From the NCBI GenBank assembly GCA_938007995.1, contig CALLLW010000090.1, positions 1-59,804 of the forward strand: DNA of 59,804 nt, given 5' to 3'. Below are positions 26,996 through 35,486 of the stretch, piece by piece. The notes under the pieces were generated by a model. That model saw only the letters and a list, made by a program, of their open reading frames with translations, was not told the DNA's origin and ran no database searches. Made by a program: the position numbers and the translations under genes. Source of the stretch: an uncultured Granulosicoccaceae bacterium (GTDB taxonomy: Bacteria; Pseudomonadota; Gammaproteobacteria; Granulosicoccales; Granulosicoccaceae). Position 1 is the stretch's first letter, and every line of letters starts with the position of its first letter.

Positions 26996-27865
26996 TTAGC
27001 CCACCTTGGCGTTTTTAGCACCTGCATCCTCAAGTTGGCAGTGGTGTGCATCACGTGTCGACGGTCCGTGGCCGGAAGCAAGAAACTCAGCGGTGTGCTG
27101 GTGCCAGTCGAGTGCGCGGTAGTCGAAGTCTTTCTGGAGCTCCGGTTTAACGATCTCAAAGTAGGGTGAGATGTCGAAGTCTCTGGGCGCAAACAGACTG
27201 TGGTGGCGGATATGCATGAGTTCTTTGTAAACATTTTGCGCAAACTGCGCACAGATACGATCAGGCAATATCGGGTACTGGATTGATTGAAATGCCTGGG
27301 CAATCAACGATGAGCAGATTGCGCGTGTCGGATCGCCGCTGCCAAGCGCGAGCATGCGGCGGCGCCAGCGTCTGGGCACCGGTGGGTTCGGCAACAGGAA
27401 CCGGGCAAGATCAATAATGTTTTTCAGGTCATAGTCCATACCGAGACTGTCCACCATAAACTTGCACAACCGGTTTTTGTCTTCGTCCGACAGGTTGAGC
27501 GGGCGGCAGATACGAATATTGTGCTTGCTGTACTTTGACAATGGTACGGTGATCACGCCGTTCTGAAGATCTGCCTCGATCAGCAGTTGTTCGTTGCCAG
27601 CGCCCCCGGTGTCAGCTGAGCCGTCTGCAGAGCCGGGCAGCTTGTCTATGTAAAATGCAGCGTGCGACCAGGTTGACTGAGTCAGGTACTTAATTGCAGC
27701 ACTGACTCGCTGATCCCCTTCAACCAGCAGAATATCGCCGGGCTGCATGACAGCTGCCAGTTCAGCGCTGCGATGCACCGAGAACGGCTGATACCTGCTT
27801 ACCGTTTTGGTCAGGTGCTTTGCCAGATGCTTGCTGGTAAAGCGCATTAGAGGATTCAATTCCAT
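26996..27865 (-). CDS. YiiX/YebB-like permuted papain-fold cysteine hydrolase
   Basis: Protein of 289 residues of the permuted NlpC/P60-like (YiiX, DUF830) group. The catalytic set of this fold is visible: His68 in STWSHAAFYID, Glu97 in LLIEAD, and the late Cys184 in RAICSSLIAQAF, with the PGDILLVEG strand in front. Relatives are amidases or lipid-modifying hydrolases acting on peptides, acyl chains or cell-wall material. No signal peptide is obvious; a short basic N-terminus suggests a peripheral or cytosolic location. It lies 223 bp downstream of an OmpR-like regulator gene on the same strand. Confidence 0.82.
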   Translation of the reverse strand: MELNPLMRFTSKHLAKHLTKTVSRYQPFSVHRSAELAAVMQPGDILLVEGDQRVSAAIKYLTQSTWSHAAFYIDKLPGSADGSADTGGAGNEQLLIEADLQNGVITVPLSKYSKHNIRICRPLNLSDEDKNRLCKFMVDSLGMDYDLKNIIDLARFLLPNPPVPRRWRRRMLALGSGDPTRAICSSLIAQAFQSIQYPILPDRICAQFAQNVYKELMHIRHHSLFAPRDFDISPYFEIVKPELQKDFDYRALDWHQHTAEFLASGHGPSTRDAHHCQLEDAGAKNAKVG

Positions 27866-28088
27866 AATTACATTCGAGCACTGACTTCAGCATAAGTTCA
27901 GGTAAGTCTAGCAATTGTTTCGGAGCGCAGGTACACAATTTTCATGCGTTGATGAGCGTTTTTGTGGATCACGCGGTAGTTGTGTTGCGGAGAGTTTGTC
28001 TGTCAATAAACCCGAATCGCCTACCAGAGAGGTGATAAAGAATGCCAGTGCGTCCGCTCAAGAATCACTGGCAATTACAGCGCCGGGG

Positions 28089-28895
28089 TCAGGCGATACT
28101 GAGGTTTCGGGTGAGAATCCTGTACCCGAAACACCAGATGGTCTCTATAGTGGTGGTGTGCGACGCTTTTATTTTACGTCTGAGCCTGCTGACATGCGAA
28201 TGTAATGATGGCAGGTAACTGTCATCATCGTATCCCATCACATTGAGCAATAACTCCGCACTGGAACACGGTCGGTCAATGTTGTGCATCAGATAAGACA
28301 ACAGCAAGTACTCCGTGCGGGTGACCTGCAGTACCTCTTCCAACACTGAAACTTCGCGCTTGAGTTGACATATCCGTACATCCCCTGCGTGTCGATATTC
28401 TGATACTTCGTCAGCCGGGAGTTTAACTTCCGTGTCTTTTTGCTGGTCTGGTATTTGATTCGGGCTTTTTTCCGGGTCGGTCCGGGCTGCTGCCCGCGAT
28501 GCAAAAAGAGCGGCAACCTGCCTGCCTCGATTGATCGCGACAGTCGTGCGTGCAAAAGCTTCAATCGGGCTCCAGGGATGCACCAGCACATCATCAGCGC
28601 CGTTGTTTAAACAACCAGCAGTAATTTGCGGGTTAGACACAGGCGCGATTACGATTATCTGGCAAAGTGGCCTTCTGGACTTGATCTGCCGACAGGTCTC
28701 AAAGATCGACGCAATCTGCTTATCAGCCTCGATCATGACGAGATCCCACTGCTTTTCGAGCGAATGCATGATTGAATCGGAAGAATGGCTCTTTATCTCA
28801 ATGTCGGCATTCATCAGATCGCATAATTCAGTCGCAGAATCGGAAATCTGCCTGGCGCTGCTGATCAAAAGAATGCTATTAGAGTTAGTAATCAT
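28089..28895 (-). CDS. OmpR-type regulator with degenerate receiver domain
   Basis: Protein of 268 residues: N-terminal receiver-like domain (about 5-125), a Pro/Lys-rich linker, and a C-terminal winged helix (about 160-265) with VTRTEYLLLSYLM, LHSHVSRLRRKI and the family ending FGYRIL. The receiver has lost its chemistry: the acidic pair is replaced (ILLISSA), the phospho-acceptor position is Glu56 (DLVMIEADK), the conserved Thr is Ala84 and the Lys is His106 (ADDVLVHPW). Glu at this position can mimic the phosphorylated state. No kinase gene is adjacent. It is divergent from the retropepsin-like gene (225 bp), which may be a target. Confidence 0.85.
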   Translation of the reverse strand: MITNSNSILLISSARQISDSATELCDLMNADIEIKSHSSDSIMHSLEKQWDLVMIEADKQIASIFETCRQIKSRRPLCQIIVIAPVSNPQITAGCLNNGADDVLVHPWSPIEAFARTTVAINRGRQVAALFASRAAARTDPEKSPNQIPDQQKDTEVKLPADEVSEYRHAGDVRICQLKREVSVLEEVLQVTRTEYLLLSYLMHNIDRPCSSAELLLNVMGYDDDSYLPSLHSHVSRLRRKIKASHTTTIETIWCFGYRILTRNLSIA

Positions 28896-29120
28896 GGTTT
28901 GATGCCATCGCTAGTCTATAAAATGAACATTGTGAAATTGCGTTAAAAATGAGCTCCAGTATCTTTCTGGGACCTACCGATGGTTCGGTAGTTCATCCAC
29001 CGTTATTAACGTCGTTGTGTTGCACCACAATCTGTTATCACGCTGCAGCAAAGTCACTGGCAGGTTATTCAATACTTCTCTGCATCGGGTTTTAGGTTGT
29101 GAAAGAAATGTCTGGTAATT

Positions 29121-30593
29121 GTGATAAACGTGACTGGTTCATTTCGGATAGACTTGGTCAACATTACATCTACGCCGCCTGATACCGTTTGCCTCTCGTT
29201 TGCCTCTCGTTTGCCTCTTTTGAATACTCGACTATTACTGCTCGTTATCTTTGCTTGCGGCATGGGTGCAGGCTGGTTTGGTAAAACGTGGTTTGATGCC
29301 ACGGTCTATTCCACTGCTACAGCGACCAATTCCGATGTCGTTAATAATCGCGCCTCGCCGTCGGATGCCGGTAGTGCGGACCGGCTGGCCGTCCTGGCGA
29401 GAACTGATAACCCATTGCCGGATAATCCGGGGTCTACACAACCAGGTGTCAATGGTCAATCGAGCTTTGTCAGCGAAGATGCTGTTGATCCGCAGAATCA
29501 AGCGGCTCAACGTGCACTCAACCGAACAATAGACGCAGCGTCAACTGACACAAAACAAAGCGCTGTGTCGCTGATAGATTCAGCAGCAGAGTCTTTTGTA
29601 ACACTGTTAAATGAGCAACGTTTTTTTGATGCGATCACACTTTATCAGGAGCAAAAAAGTCTTAACGCGAACATCGCTTCCCGTTTAAGAGCAGACCTGA
29701 TCAATCATTTAACTTCCTTAAGCAGAACACAAAACAACAGTGATTTTTCAGACTTAATCGAGCAATACTTATCAGTCTACTACGATGACGTCGACTTCTT
29801 ACTGCTGCTGGCTGACTTTAATCAGGCCAACGGCAGTTATCTTGAAGTGGTTGATGTGTACCTGCTGGCAACAACCTATGCCTACACTGAAGTTGATCAA
29901 CAAAAAGTGCTCGACCGTTTTAACAACTTTACGGATATAATTGACCGGTTATACACCAACCAGAGAAACTGGTGGTCGCTGATAAATTTCTACTCGCACA
30001 TCAGCACCTCCGGCATGATGTCGTCTACGCTTCAGTATCGTCAGGCGCTCGCGCACTTGCGTAGTGGTGATCAGGATTTTGCTGTCGAATTACTCAGTCA
30101 GTTACTGAGCGACAGTGTGGTGGGTGAATCCGCAGCGCTGGCACTGAACAACCTTGATGGCCACACATCTGCACCTGCTGTTGAAACCAGTGCGGTGCAA
30201 ACCTATGACGAAACTATTGCGCTGCAAAAAATCGGCAATCAATACACAATCAATTTGACTGTAAATACCACCGATAACCTCAATCTGTTAATTGACACCG
30301 GTGCGTCAATGACAGCAATAACAAGTACCGCATTTACCGCGCTTGGTATCGGGGCTGCGGCAGTAGAGTTGGAAAGAAGAGTTTTTCGTACAGCAGGTGG
30401 TGTTGTTATGGGTACTGTCTATCGGGTTGCCGAATTACAACTGGGCCGGTTTTCTTTGCAGGATACGCGGCTGGCAGTTCTTGATTTCGAAACCAATGAG
30501 CAGATAGACGGATTGTTGGGAATGAATATACTGGGGCAGTTTCGTTTTCAGATTGATCAGGACAACAATCAGCTGCTATTGAGCAAAAAGTAG
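29121..30593 (+). CDS. Retropepsin-like aspartic protease, membrane-anchored
   Basis: Protein of up to 490 residues with a GTG start at 29121 (uncertain; no strong ribosome-binding site; a TTG near 29219 is an alternative). A single N-terminal membrane segment (LLLLVIFACGMGAGWF) is followed by a low-complexity Ser/Asp/Ala stretch (about 65-150), a helical middle part (about 150-345) and a C-terminal retropepsin domain with LLIDTGASMTAI (catalytic Asp392) and GLLGMNILGQF at the end, as in the bacterial gag-asp/clan AA proteins. These act as dimers in the periplasm. The N-terminal coding region contains a perfect 3 x 11-bp repeat (29186-29218). Confidence 0.8.
   Translation: MINVTGSFRIDLVNITSTPPDTVCLSFASRLPLLNTRLLLLVIFACGMGAGWFGKTWFDATVYSTATATNSDVVNNRASPSDAGSADRLAVLARTDNPLPDNPGSTQPGVNGQSSFVSEDAVDPQNQAAQRALNRTIDAASTDTKQSAVSLIDSAAESFVTLLNEQRFFDAITLYQEQKSLNANIASRLRADLINHLTSLSRTQNNSDFSDLIEQYLSVYYDDVDFLLLLADFNQANGSYLEVVDVYLLATTYAYTEVDQQKVLDRFNNFTDIIDRLYTNQRNWWSLINFYSHISTSGMMSSTLQYRQALAHLRSGDQDFAVELLSQLLSDSVVGESAALALNNLDGHTSAPAVETSAVQTYDETIALQKIGNQYTINLTVNTTDNLNLLIDTGASMTAITSTAFTALGIGAAAVELERRVFRTAGGVVMGTVYRVAELQLGRFSLQDTRLAVLDFETNEQIDGLLGMNILGQFRFQIDQDNNQLLLSKK
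29186..29218 (+). repeat. Perfect 3 x 11-bp tandem repeat in the N-terminal coding region
   Basis: CGTTTGCCTCT occurs three times without spacer. If the GTG start at 29121 is right the array is inside the gene, 22 codons from the start; each gain or loss of one unit shifts the frame. If translation starts downstream it lies in the leader. Confidence 0.9.
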
Positions 30594-30611
30594 CAGCTGG
30601 CAAAGGTTATG

Positions 30612-31466
30612 TCAGTCTTGTAAATAAGCCTCTAGCCATGCACTGCGTTGTCCGCTGTCGCTGTAAGTCACCGGGAAGAAGCTCTCATTCATTTCTACAG
30701 AGCCATGCATTTTATAACGACTGTAAATGCTGCTTGTGTTGTGCGAATGAAAGCATGCATCGCCTGACATGCAGTGTGCAACCACGGACCGCCGGGGCGC
30801 TTGCCCGCTGTTGGCTCTTGATCCATGCCAGGTGCGTCCGTGATGAAAGACTGCACTACCAGCCGATACTTCAATTGGCACAATATCAGGTGTTACACCG
30901 GCTGCTTGCGCAGCTCGATGCAGATCGTCAAGCGGGTCATCCGGTGCATGAAACTGCGCTATAGGCGGGCTGACTGGCCACAGATGTGAACCTTTTACAT
31001 ATTCTATAGTGCCCTGGTCTGCACGAGTATCATCCAGTGTGATCCAGCAGGTCATCATTTCTGACGGCACAATCCAGTCCTGATAGCTGTCGTCCTGATG
31101 AAACCCCAATGCCTTACTACCGGGTGGTTTCCAAATCACGTTATCCTGATTGAGTCTGGCACTTCGCCATTGGCGCAGCTGCGCACAACACGCACTGATG
31201 TCTTGTCGCAATACAATGGATGCGATGATCCGGTCCGCCTTCCAGCCGTTACAGATCTGGCGTGTCAGTGCCGGGTTATCACGTCCATCACGCCAGTTCC
31301 ACTCATCAGGCTGAATGCCTGTGTCGAATTGACCACTGAACAACGGTTCAAACTTATCACGTGCCTGCTGCACGGTTGTGTCATCCAGCACTGCCGGAAC
31401 AATGACAAAACCATCGCGTTCAAAGTCGGTTTGTTGGTCTTTGCTTATCTGGATCTGCGGCGCCAT
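30612..31466 (-). CDS. Phytanoyl-CoA dioxygenase (PhyH) family protein
   Basis: Second Fe(II)/2-oxoglutarate oxygenase of the window, 284 residues. The iron ligands are seen in LGFHQDDSYQDW (His-x-Asp) and in HHGRTWHGSRANSG (distal His), followed by an Arg pair for 2-oxoglutarate (APRRS). The block GTIEYVKGSHLWP is typical of PhyH proteins acting on small molecules. It shares the fold with the protein at 1891-2706 but little else, so they are not recent duplicates. Convergent to the retropepsin-like gene. Substrate unknown. Confidence 0.9.
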   Translation of the reverse strand: MAPQIQISKDQQTDFERDGFVIVPAVLDDTTVQQARDKFEPLFSGQFDTGIQPDEWNWRDGRDNPALTRQICNGWKADRIIASIVLRQDISACCAQLRQWRSARLNQDNVIWKPPGSKALGFHQDDSYQDWIVPSEMMTCWITLDDTRADQGTIEYVKGSHLWPVSPPIAQFHAPDDPLDDLHRAAQAAGVTPDIVPIEVSAGSAVFHHGRTWHGSRANSGQAPRRSVVAHCMSGDACFHSHNTSSIYSRYKMHGSVEMNESFFPVTYSDSGQRSAWLEAYLQD

Positions 31467-31583
31467 TGCAGTGAGTTGTCTGCAGTTGAGTCGCGCTTAC
31501 CGTAGCTGCTATTGCTGAGGGAGTAAAGCCGCGTCGCCATCCAACACCGGGCTAACGACTTGAGCTGACGAAAAATTAAAAAA

Positions 31584-31611
31584 AAGCCGTTGCCGCAACC
31601 GGCACCGGCTT
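31584..31611 (-). terminator. Intrinsic terminator of the PanE-like gene
   Basis: On the minus strand an 11-pair stem with one mismatch (AAGCCG-x-TGCCG against CGGCA-x-CGGCTT, loop of four) is followed by a run of T (complement of 31571-31583, A-rich on the plus strand). It lies about 95 bp after the stop of the gene at 31705-32790. Confidence 0.8.
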
Positions 31612-31640
31612 TGTTACAGGTACAATCGCTACAGATACAA

Positions 31641-31661
31641 CTGGCCATATAAAATGGCCAG
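31641..31661. repeat. Perfect 8-bp hairpin
   Basis: CTGGCCAT (31641-31648) and ATGGCCAG (31654-31661) flank a 5-base loop, between the PanE-like stop and its terminator. Without a T-run it is probably an extra 3'-UTR hairpin. Confidence 0.5.
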
Positions 31662-31704
31662 GTACCGCTGGCAATTAACAGCTGTGGTATAAGCGTGTGT
31701 GGAA

Positions 31705-32790
31705 CTAACCCGCTTTTGCAGTCACCTCAGCCAGGTTGTTGTCCAGATACCATTGTACGTTGCTAACGATTTCATCAACAGTGGGGTTGGACAGCTTTTT
31801 ATGATCAGCAATAAGCTTGATCAGTTTATCTACACGTTCAATTGCCGGCACGCCGCGAGCCAGTGCTTTGGCAGCAGAAGAGGGCTGCGATAAGCCCTTG
31901 GCAGCATTCGCGTATTTGTCGAATGGCACCAGATCGGTTGGTTCTGCACCGAGCTCAATGCACAATGCGGCAGTCCATTCATAGATAGCTCTTGATGCAT
32001 CCTGATCATGATGCACCGCATCGCGAATAGCGACCATGCCGTCACGCTGTACACAACGATAATTGCCAGTCATCAACATACTCCACTTCGCGAGTGGCAC
32101 GTATAAGGACTCATGCACCCTGAGTTTTACCGGTAATTCGATCTCTGCTCCGTCGTGTTTATGGCGAACAGCGATAATGTCAGCCTCCAGTGTGCGCAGC
32201 ATATCGGTGTGTTCATCACTGTCAAAACGGGCGACTTTAAAATTGGTTGGTAGACTGACCTGCAGTACATTCTTGCCAGAATCTTCAGGGCGAAACGCCT
32301 GGGGATCAGGACTGGCAAGGGTGACCAGACTGGGCTCAAAGTTATCCCAGATGCTTGCGTCCTTATAACAGCTGCGAAGTGCGCTGGTGTCAATACCCGG
32401 CAGCCGGCTCATGTACGCGAGTGGTGGCATATTCATGATCGCCATGCATGGGATTTTCGCCGCTGCAGCTTTCCCGGTGAGTTCGCGAACATCTGCAGAG
32501 CTGCTATATTGTGGCTCCTGCATAGCGAGTACCACAAGATCGTACCGAGAAACATCAACCCGGGAGGGCTCTGCCGCGGTTATTTTGCCGCTGAGCTGTC
32601 CTGATGAAATCACCACAGGCTCATCAAGGCCACGCACCGGAAAACGCACCAGGGTGCCTTCACGGTTTATCAGCTCAGCGGTACCCTGCGTACAGACCAA
32701 CGTGACATCGTGGCCAGCCATGGCGAGTTTGGTGCCCAGCAAAGAACCGTAGGATGCACCAAGAATCAGCGTGTTGTACTTTCTAGCCAT
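31705..32790 (-). CDS. Ketopantoate reductase (PanE/ApbA)-like protein
   Basis: NAD(P)-dependent oxidoreductase-like protein of 361 residues with AGGAG eight bases before its ATG. The N-terminal Rossmann fold reads YNTLILGASYGSLLGTKLAMAGHDVTLV, and the C-terminal half has the helical dimerisation domain (a LYVPLAKWSMLMTGNYRC block followed by helices). The first glycine of the usual GxGxxG is kept but the second is Ser (GASYGS), so cofactor binding may differ. It is longer than PanE (about 300). It might act on a 2-hydroxy or 2-oxo acid other than ketopantoate. No pan genes are nearby. Confidence 0.75.
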   Translation of the reverse strand: MARKYNTLILGASYGSLLGTKLAMAGHDVTLVCTQGTAELINREGTLVRFPVRGLDEPVVISSGQLSGKITAAEPSRVDVSRYDLVVLAMQEPQYSSSADVRELTGKAAAAKIPCMAIMNMPPLAYMSRLPGIDTSALRSCYKDASIWDNFEPSLVTLASPDPQAFRPEDSGKNVLQVSLPTNFKVARFDSDEHTDMLRTLEADIIAVRHKHDGAEIELPVKLRVHESLYVPLAKWSMLMTGNYRCVQRDGMVAIRDAVHHDQDASRAIYEWTAALCIELGAEPTDLVPFDKYANAAKGLSQPSSAAKALARGVPAIERVDKLIKLIADHKKLSNPTVDEIVSNVQWYLDNNLAEVTAKAG

Positions 32791-33880
32791 TGGTTAATCT
32801 CCTGAAAAATACTTAACAGCATATTGAAAAACTGTTGCGCCAGGTCTGAGGGAGTTAAATTCTCTATCAAAGTGCCCGTTTATAATCCATAAACTTACGC
32901 TTCTTCGGTCGAGTTTGTCTGCCCCGGGCTTTCGCTTATAACGTTTTTCAAAACCCTGCTAACTGGTTTGGTGGGCCGGATTGCCAGCGACACCGCGAGA
33001 ATGTGGAAACATCATAGGTCAGCTGGTGAGAAATTTCACAATAAAAATTACACTCTGTGAATTATACAAATAGAGTGGTGCGAATTTGTGAAACGAGGTG
33101 GTTTCGCAGGTTGCCGAATGCTCAGCGTGACACAAATCTGTGAAGCTGCGCTGTTCCGGCACCAGCCGTGATACCCGGAAGCCTAAATAATATGCCGAGG
33201 CAGTGGTGGAATATGTGATGAAAGAAAACTGATGTAAAATTCCAGCAGGTAGATAAGACCAGCAAAAGAAGGGCACGTGTGTAAAGGTGTACCCGTTTAA
33301 AAAGATCTTGATGGTCTCAGTTCAGGTGTACCCGTTGTGTTTACCTCAGTGAGGCACTGGGGGCAGATGAAGGTAAAGCTGCAACGTATCCGTTTCGAGT
33401 TGATGCGGAGTTGCGATAGAAAAAACACCGGAGGTTGTTTCTGTTGCCGGTGATAAAAGTCATCCTGCTTACTTTGGCAGGCTCTGCACCAAAGGCATGG
33501 CGCTGGGTGAGACACTCGGCGATGAAAACGTGCCGCCCAGGGTCAAAATTGAAGTTACAGGCAGACTTTGCTGCGTATTATTGTAAGAAAGGCGGATTTA
33601 TCAGAGATCTTTTCGCTCTTAAGTACAAAATACTTGAAGTATTAACCGGTTATCTTGGATAATGCGCGCGACGAGGGGCTCGATGGCTGTTTCAGTCGTA
33701 GGGTGATCAACAAGTCATGTGTTAGGCCAGAACTAATCAATGACTAGCCTGTCCTACCCTCGAATATCGCGTGATCACGGGGGCATATCGCTCGAGTATC
33801 GCCGATTCATAGCGGGATTCACCCGAGTGAGACCGTGGTAATTTTAATTTTCAAGACTTCAAATACTGGAGAGCATCAAC
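32791..33880. other. 1.1-kb intergenic region upstream of the NPC-repeat gene
   Basis: No gene is supported here. The small frames (for example 33435-33662 plus, 33019-33276 minus) have no ribosome-binding site or domain. A 13-bp direct repeat AGGTGTACCCGTT occurs at about 33284 and 33325. Between 33700 and 33860 there are several short palindromic words (TGATCA, CTCGAG). The promoter and any long leader of the NPC-repeat gene must lie in this region; a small RNA cannot be excluded. Confidence 0.45.
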
Positions 33881-34396
33881 GTGAGCCCTAAAAAGTACAA
33901 TTCAAAATCAGACGTTAACTTCCGTCGTAAGCCTTTACATCGCGCGATTCTGCAAGGCACCGTTGCTATGGCCAGTGCTGGTGCACTGATCGCAGCGACT
34001 GGTTGCACAACAGCACCGACACTTGGTGATGTTACTGACTCTGTTAAAAAGACAGTTGCCGGTAATCCATGCAATCCGTGTAACCCATGCGCTGCAAAAG
34101 CTTGCAACCCTTGCAATCCATGCGCTGCAAAAGCATGTAACCCATGTGCTGCTTGCAACCCTTGCAACCCATGTGCTGCGAAAGCCGTGAATCCGTGTGG
34201 CGCTGGCTGGTGCAACCCGTGCAATCCATGTGCTGCAAAATCAGCTAATCCTTGCAACCCGTGTGCTGCTTGCAACCCTTGTGGCGCTTGCAACCCATGT
34301 GGTGCGTGCAATCCATGTGGTGCATGCAACCCGTGCAACCCTTGTGCTGCACAGGTAGTTGATCCGGTAAATCCAAGTGCTGTTGTAAACAGCTAA
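33881..34396 (+). CDS. Cys-rich NPC-repeat protein, probable lipoprotein
   Basis: Unrecognised protein of 171 residues. GTG start with GGAGAG about eight bases upstream. A basic N-terminus (RRKPLHR), a hydrophobic segment and ATGC at 39-42 suggest a signal peptide with lipobox Cys42. Residues 62-155 are made of Asn-Pro-Cys triplets separated by short AAKA, GA, AA or GAGW spacers: 18 NPC triplets and 26 Cys in 94 residues. The only aromatic residue in this part is one Trp. The C-terminal tail ([14 protein letters not shown]) has no Cys. The pattern suggests a dense thiolate array for metal binding or a redox or structural role outside the inner membrane. It is followed by its own terminator. 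No modifying enzyme or metal transporter is adjacent. Confidence 0.85.
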   Translation: MSPKKYNSKSDVNFRRKPLHRAILQGTVAMASAGALIAATGCTTAPTLGDVTDSVKKTVAGNPCNPCNPCAAKACNPCNPCAAKACNPCAACNPCNPCAAKAVNPCGAGWCNPCNPCAAKSANPCNPCAACNPCGACNPCGACNPCGACNPCNPCAAQVVDPVNPSAVVNS

Positions 34397-34488
34397 GCTG
34401 GTACCGGGCGCAAGTGGTCGAATAATATTTGAGTAACTAGCGTCCAGATTATTACGCTGCGTATTTTATTGCAGCGTTTTGATAATCA

Positions 34489-34524
34489 AAAGCTGGTGGG
34501 CCCAATGGCCTGCCGGCTTTTTTT
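34489..34524 (+). terminator. Intrinsic terminator of the NPC-repeat gene
   Basis: A 14-pair stem (AAAGCTGGTGGGCC against GGCCTGCCGGCTTT, with three G-T wobbles) with loop CAAT is followed by a T-run (34518-34524, then GTTTTT). It lies about 95 bp after the NPC-repeat stop, so the gene is probably monocistronic. Confidence 0.88.
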
Positions 34525-34633
34525 GTTTTTGCATTGTGGCATTTTTAGTTTTGTATAGAAGTTAGTTGCGCTGATTCTTCGGCACATTCCGGCTCAGATG
34601 GCAGCTTTGTGGATGTTGCATTGCCACTATGCG

Positions 34634-34681
34634 GGCCACTGAATCGGGCAGGCCACTGAATCGAGGCAGGCCACTGAATCG
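34634..34681. repeat. Three direct 13-bp repeats with helical spacing
   Basis: GGCCACTGAATCG occurs at 34634-34646, 34651-34663 and 34669-34681, start-to-start 17 and 18 bp. The last copy ends 52 bp before the ATG of the NYN gene, in its promoter or leader region. Confidence 0.85.
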
Positions 34682-34733
34682 GACCATTTGGCAGGCGCAA
34701 TATCCAATCAGCAGAATGATAAGGAATCACTCA

Positions 34734-35225
34734 ATGGCAACTGTTGCGATTCTCGCTGATGTACAAAACATCTACTACACCACGATGAGCGCGTTTCGCT
34801 GCCATTTTAATTATCGGGAGTTCTACGGTGCGCTGCAGGCACAGCACAAAATAAACTTTGCGATCGCCTACGCTATTGACCGGGGCGATAACCAGCAACA
34901 ACAGTTTCAGAATATACTTCGCAATATTGGCTTTGAAGTAAAGTTGAAGCCTTATGTGCAACGCGCTGATGGTTCGGCAAAGGGTGACTGGGATGTCGGT
35001 ATTACGCTGGACGCAATGAGAATAGCAGCAGACGTCGAAAGAATTGTGTTGTTGTCAGGTGACGGAGATTTCGACCTGCTGGCAAGTAGCGTTCGAGATC
35101 AACACAACACTGAGTTTGATGTTTATGCTGTGGAGGCACTGACAGCCAGATCGTTGATTGGCGCTGCTTCAACTTTCACCCCGATTGAAAAAAATCTGCT
35201 GCTTGCGGTGGCTGGTCAGTCGTAA
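34734..35225 (+). CDS. NYN/LabA-type (DUF88) putative nuclease
   Basis: Protein of 163 residues starting at the ATG at 34734, which has AAGGA eight bases upstream; the frame is open further upstream through the 13-bp repeats but those residues look non-coding. NYN domains are PIN-like metal-dependent ribonucleases. The acidic set is present: LADVQN (Asp9, Asn12), AIDRGD, KGDWDVGITLDAM and LLSGDGDFDLLA. The LabA/DUF88 pattern is clear over the entire length, so it is a single-domain protein. Its RNA target is unknown. It follows the NPC-repeat gene but is separated from it by a terminator. Confidence 0.87.
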   Translation: MATVAILADVQNIYYTTMSAFRCHFNYREFYGALQAQHKINFAIAYAIDRGDNQQQQFQNILRNIGFEVKLKPYVQRADGSAKGDWDVGITLDAMRIAADVERIVLLSGDGDFDLLASSVRDQHNTEFDVYAVEALTARSLIGAASTFTPIEKNLLLAVAGQS

Positions 35226-35486
35226 TTGCAGATTAAGGTGTCAGCTTGTAACAGACTACGCTGATGTCTTTTATAAAGTATTCAATGTACGCAGACAAAA
35301 AATCCACGTTTTGGGAACTTATCGAAACCAGGAATGATCTACACGGTTGTTGATGAATGGCACATGCCATAAAATATCAACAGGGTGTTTGAGTCGGGAA
35401 TCTCTTTCCCGGCCTATAGGTTTGGCACCGGGTTGTCTGTATGGCAACAATACAATTCCTATATTAATCCTACCGGTGAAATTCTT

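Noticed and set aside
27915..28205. Plus-strand frame of 96 codons between the YiiX-like and OmpR-like genes
   Set aside because: Half of it overlaps the end of the regulator gene; low complexity and no RBS.
29108..29181. Short frame starting at ATG 29108 before the retropepsin-like gene
   Set aside because: Only about 24 codons, ends before the 11-bp repeat, and could not be joined to the main frame by repeat-number changes.
30612..31466. The two PhyH genes as a recent duplication
   Set aside because: Beyond the iron and 2-oxoglutarate motifs the sequences differ widely, and their neighbours are unrelated.
33859..34338. Minus-strand frame of 159 codons with HGLQ/HGLHAP repeats
   Set aside because: Exact mirror of the NPC codon repeats on the other strand; no ribosome-binding site, and the plus-strand gene has RBS, signal peptide and terminator.
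34634..34681. Short direct repeats considered as a CRISPR array
   Set aside because: Spacers of only 4-5 bp, three copies, no cas genes in the window.
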